Of a stretch of DNA of 8,414 nucleotides, positions 6,489 to 8,414 are shown one piece after another; position 1 is the first letter of the stretch, and each line of letters opens with the position of its first letter. This DNA is from Candidatus Pacebacteria bacterium UBA1364 (lineage in GTDB: Bacteria; Patescibacteriota; Microgenomatia; UBA1400; PJMF01): NCBI GenBank assembly GCA_002306345.1, contig DBRQ01000006.1:127691-136104 (forward strand), written 5' to 3'. A program made the translations under genes and the position numbers. The notes beneath the pieces were generated by a model, which saw nothing but the letters and a program-made list of their open reading frames with translations, made no database searches and was not told the origin of the DNA.

Positions 6489-6518
6489 ATTATAACACCC
6501 GTAATATTTACAAAACAA
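6489..6518 (-). promoter_or_regulatory. Extended -10 promoter of the phosphoribosyltransferase-guaA operon
   Basis: On the minus strand TGTTATAAT (6489-6497) combines a perfect TATAAT with the extended TG. TTGTTT (6513-6518) stands 18 bp upstream as a fair -35. It is the best promoter match in the window. The promoter overlaps the 3' end of the pseudouridine synthase gene, whose stop is at 6508-6510, so the purine operon has its own start within a tightly packed gene string. Confidence 0.7.
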
Positions 6519-7356
6519 GGTTTAAAACTTCCTTTAGATCACTTGCTAATGGCGCTTCGATAAACATTTTATTTTTGGTCCTTGGATGTGTAAATTCAAG
6601 GGAAGCAGCATGTAAAAATTGTCTTTTGCACCAACAAGCATCAAGTTTAATGTGTTTTTTACCAGCATAAAGTTGATCTCCCACTATGGAATGTTGCATG
6701 CTAGACATGTGCACTCTAATTTGGTGCGTCCGACCAGTTTTCGGTTCCAATTGCAATAAAGAAAAGCCTGCTTGATAAAGTTCTTTGACTTTTTTCATTT
6801 TGAATCCGCTCGCGGCGACTAATGAAGGCAATAAGTCTTCTCTTAAACCACTAAATTCATTTTTAACCTGATAATCAGTGACTGCTGCTCTTCCCTCACT
6901 GTTAACAGCAAATTTTAGCCTGTTATGAATATTACGACTGACAGGCGCAATGATATGTCCACTTTTTTCAATAAATTTACCGTGTACTAACGCTAAATAA
7001 GTTTTGCTGGTCTGCCGGTTTTTAAATTGAGCTAAAAGATTTAGAAGAGCTCCAGGATTTTTGGCTAAAACTAATATACCACTGGTATCTTTGTCCAAAC
7101 GATGTACCACTCCTCTTCTTTCTTGCCAAATCTCTAAAGGTTGACCAAATTCAGCACTAAAGCCTGCCGGAATTAAAGCTTGATAAGAAAGATTTTTTTG
7201 CCAAAATTCTAGAGTAAAACATTCCCTCCCTAATTTTTCCTCTAACCAATCTTGAACAGTTGCTGTTTTAACCGTCTTGGCTTGATTAACTACCAAACCC
7301 GCTGGTTTACTAATCACAAGTAAATCTTGATCTTCGTATAAAACTTCTAAATTCAT
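6508..7356 (-). CDS. RluA/RluD-family RNA pseudouridine synthase without S4 domain
   Basis: This enzyme isomerises specific uridines in rRNA or tRNA to pseudouridine. Catalytic Asp88 sits in the signature GVVHRLDKDTSGILVLAK (82-99). The N-terminal motif EDQDLLVISKPAGLVV (8-23) and the late motif GRTHQIRVHM (208-217) are also family marks. The 282-residue protein begins directly at the catalytic domain, so the S4 RNA-binding domain of RluC/RluD is absent, as in RluA and TruC. Two stretches look longer than usual (about 40-80 and 165-195). Because target specificity cannot be read from these motifs, no individual symbol is given. The ATG overlaps the TGA of the upstream Lgt-like gene by 4 bp and lacks a clear ribosome-binding site, suggesting coupled translation. 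Confidence 0.92.
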   Translation of the reverse strand: MNLEVLYEDQDLLVISKPAGLVVNQAKTVKTATVQDWLEEKLGRECFTLEFWQKNLSYQALIPAGFSAEFGQPLEIWQERRGVVHRLDKDTSGILVLAKNPGALLNLLAQFKNRQTSKTYLALVHGKFIEKSGHIIAPVSRNIHNRLKFAVNSEGRAAVTDYQVKNEFSGLREDLLPSLVAASGFKMKKVKELYQAGFSLLQLEPKTGRTHQIRVHMSSMQHSIVGDQLYAGKKHIKLDACWCKRQFLHAASLEFTHPRTKNKMFIEAPLASDLKEVLNLVL

Positions 7357-8144
7357 GATTTTTTACCAAAATTAAATGAACGACCTGACCTTTTATAAAG
7401 AAGAATGAGTCCAAAAAACAACATCGTTAAATAGACAAAATAGTCCACAACTACTCCTTTCACAAGCATACTGGGCAAACTCAGGGGCTGGATCAAAAGG
7501 TGAAACAGAGCGGTTAAAATTAAAAAATTACTAAAAAGAAAACCCGATTGAGCGGTCTTTTTACCAGCTCGATACCACTCCAAAGTACGATACACATACT
7601 CCATTTTGCTTAAATAAATATAAACAAACAAATAATAGCAAAGGGAATAAATCTGCACTGGATGGGTTTTTTCAAAAGTACCAGTCGTGATTACTCCCCA
7701 CGGTAAATTGGTGAAAGTGCCGCCGTAACTACCATCCAAAAAAAAGCCGGCATAAAGAAAAATCATTCCTAAACTCATGGCCGTGACGTAAAAATCTAAA
7801 ATTTCAAAGGCATCCCATTTATTTTTAACTGCGTGATGATATACAAACCAAATTGCAGCGGCTAGAACCAACAATAATTCACTACCTGGCGTTTGAACGA
7901 TATTAAAAATGGATAAAATATTTACTCTAAATAATGACCAATGAAAAATAACAAAGGCCAGTCTACCCACCGCAACCCCAAAAATTACAGACATAATAAA
8001 AGTGTCAAAAATTTCAAAAGTATTGTAGTGTTCTTCTCTACCCTTACGCCAAAACGCGAAGCCTGAAAAAAAAATCGCCAAAAAAACTAAAACCGTCAGG
8101 GATTTAATCTTAAAAAATGGCAATTCGAGTAAGATCGGCATCAT
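7353..8144 (-). CDS. lgt: Divergent Lgt-family (prolipoprotein diacylglyceryl transferase-like) membrane protein
   Basis: Lgt transfers diacylglycerol from phosphatidylglycerol to the lipobox cysteine of prelipoproteins in the cytoplasmic membrane. The 263-residue protein has about seven hydrophobic segments (roughly 15-31, 47-66, 88-104, 120-137, 163-179, 200-218 and 228-250). It keeps FGVAVGRLAFVIFHW (55-69) near the position of the usual ARLGYVLFY, then LPWGVI (147-152) and THPVQIY (160-166), equivalent to PW-V and RHPSQLYE. However, the HGG motif is not recognisable, and the signature GRxxNFxNxExxG reads LYAGFFLDGSYGG (130-142), with Arg, Asn and Glu lost. Membership is therefore plausible but catalysis is uncertain. 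Two adjacent ATG codons can start it (8139-8144). There is no ribosome-binding site, and a TGCTAAAAT box lies only 9 nt upstream. Confidence 0.68.
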   Translation of the reverse strand: MMPILLELPFFKIKSLTVLVFLAIFFSGFAFWRKGREEHYNTFEIFDTFIMSVIFGVAVGRLAFVIFHWSLFRVNILSIFNIVQTPGSELLLVLAAAIWFVYHHAVKNKWDAFEILDFYVTAMSLGMIFLYAGFFLDGSYGGTFTNLPWGVITTGTFEKTHPVQIYSLCYYLFVYIYLSKMEYVYRTLEWYRAGKKTAQSGFLFSNFLILTALFHLLIQPLSLPSMLVKGVVVDYFVYLTMLFFGLILLYKRSGRSFNFGKKS

Positions 8145-8153
8145 AATAAAAGC

Positions 8154-8162
8154 ATTTTAGCA
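8154..8162 (-). promoter_or_regulatory. Candidate extended -10 of the lgt-like gene, consistent with leaderless mRNA
   Basis: TGCTAAAAT on the minus strand ends 9 nt before the first ATG. Transcription would begin about 3 nt before, or at, the start codon. The absence of any Shine-Dalgarno sequence is consistent with a leaderless transcript. No good -35 is visible (CCCTCA at 17 bp). Confidence 0.35.
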
Positions 8163-8209
8163 CACAACTGCCTGGCTGAGGGTTTGTTAGTTCGAAATCC
8201 TACATAATG

Positions 8210-8222
8210 TCTAATAATTAGA
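8210..8222. repeat. Perfect 13-bp inverted repeat between tRNA and lgt-like gene
   Basis: TCTAAT-A-ATTAGA is a perfect palindrome with 6-bp arms. It lies 14 nt beyond the 3' end of the tRNA gene and after a short AATTTTTG stretch. It could help end tRNA transcription or be a protein-binding site. The arms are AT-rich and may be chance. Confidence 0.35.
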
Positions 8223-8235
8223 AGAGCAAAAATTG

Positions 8236-8319
8236 TGCCGGGAGAGGGAATCGAACCCTCATGAAGTTGCCTTCATAGGTTTTTGAGACCTACGCGTCTA
8301 CCAATTCCGCCATCTCGGC
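8236..8319 (-). tRNA. tRNA-Leu, anticodon CAA (reads UUG)
   Basis: The minus strand folds as a class II tRNA of 84 nt. The acceptor is GCCGAGA/TCCCGGC, the D stem GCG/CGC, and the anticodon stem TAGGT/ACCTA with loop CTCAAAA, giving anticodon CAA. The long variable arm is TGAAG/CTTCA capped by a GCAA tetraloop, and the T arm is GAGGG/CCCTC with loop TTCGATT. The discriminator is A73, as expected for leucine. The long variable arm and anticodon together identify leucine. The 3' CCA is not encoded (CAA follows), so a CCA-adding enzyme is needed. The fifth acceptor pair is an A-C mismatch. Confidence 0.96.
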
Positions 8320-8345
8320 TTAAAAACTTCCACAAGATGTCTTAT

Positions 8346-8373
8346 ATTCTACCTTAATTTCCGTATAGATCAA
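8346..8373 (-). promoter_or_regulatory. Candidate promoter of tRNA-Leu
   Basis: On the minus strand TTGATC (8368-8373) and TAGAAT (8346-8351) are 16 bp apart. Transcription would start about 20 nt before the mature tRNA 5' end. Both hexamers are decent sigma-70-like matches and the distance suits a stable RNA gene. The same transcript could run into the lgt-like gene. Confidence 0.5.
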
Positions 8374-8414
8374 TTAAGATGTGCTGATTTCAAAATGCTG
8401 ATCCAAGGTGCTGC

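Noticed and set aside
8370..8414. Two overlapping minus-strand frames open from the window edge, ending in TAA at 8374 and TGA at 8370
   Set aside because: Either might be the tail of an upstream gene, but 12-14 codons without any recognisable motif cannot be assigned. The TGCTG repeats there are too short to interpret.
1..8414. CRISPR array, insertion sequence, phage or toxin-antitoxin genes
   Set aside because: No regularly spaced repeats, terminal inverted repeats, transposase motifs or small paired genes were seen. The content is housekeeping.

Overview
This 8.4 kb window is AT-rich bacterial DNA in which every confidently identified gene lies on the minus strand. Gene content, compact spacing with ATGA stop/start overlaps, unusually long or divergent housekeeping enzymes and low GC suggest a small-genome Patescibacteria (CPR) bacterium, perhaps near Microgenomates; this is an inference from style, since no 16S or ribosomal protein is present. 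UGA acts as a normal stop codon (it ends two genes inside ATGA overlaps), which argues against the UGA=Gly code of Absconditabacteria and Gracilibacteria.

In the direction of transcription (high to low coordinates) the order is: a tRNA-Leu(CAA) with its own promoter; a divergent Lgt-family membrane protein overlapping an RluA/RluD-type pseudouridine synthase; a strong extended -10 promoter and a leader of about 157 nt; a purine phosphoribosyltransferase overlapping a long, animal-type GMP synthetase (guaA); a 323 bp gap with a hairpin and a possible leader peptide; a YhhQ-type queuosine-precursor transporter; then glyA and folD. At the left edge a short plus-strand membrane reading frame, cut by the window, converges on folD.

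Two metabolic modules stand out. The phosphoribosyltransferase-guaA pair can be read as base salvage straight to GMP (xanthine to XMP to GMP). glyA-folD is the one-carbon module: serine to glycine plus methylene-THF, then to formyl-THF. FolD carries two insertions and a degenerate PCTP loop.

The observations most worth a second look are the untranslated leader of the phosphoribosyltransferase-guaA operon, the Lgt homologue without the usual catalytic signature, the enlarged FolD, the animal-like GMP synthetase, and the absence of Shine-Dalgarno sequences in front of several genes. I saw no mobile element, CRISPR array, phage gene or other evident defence system.
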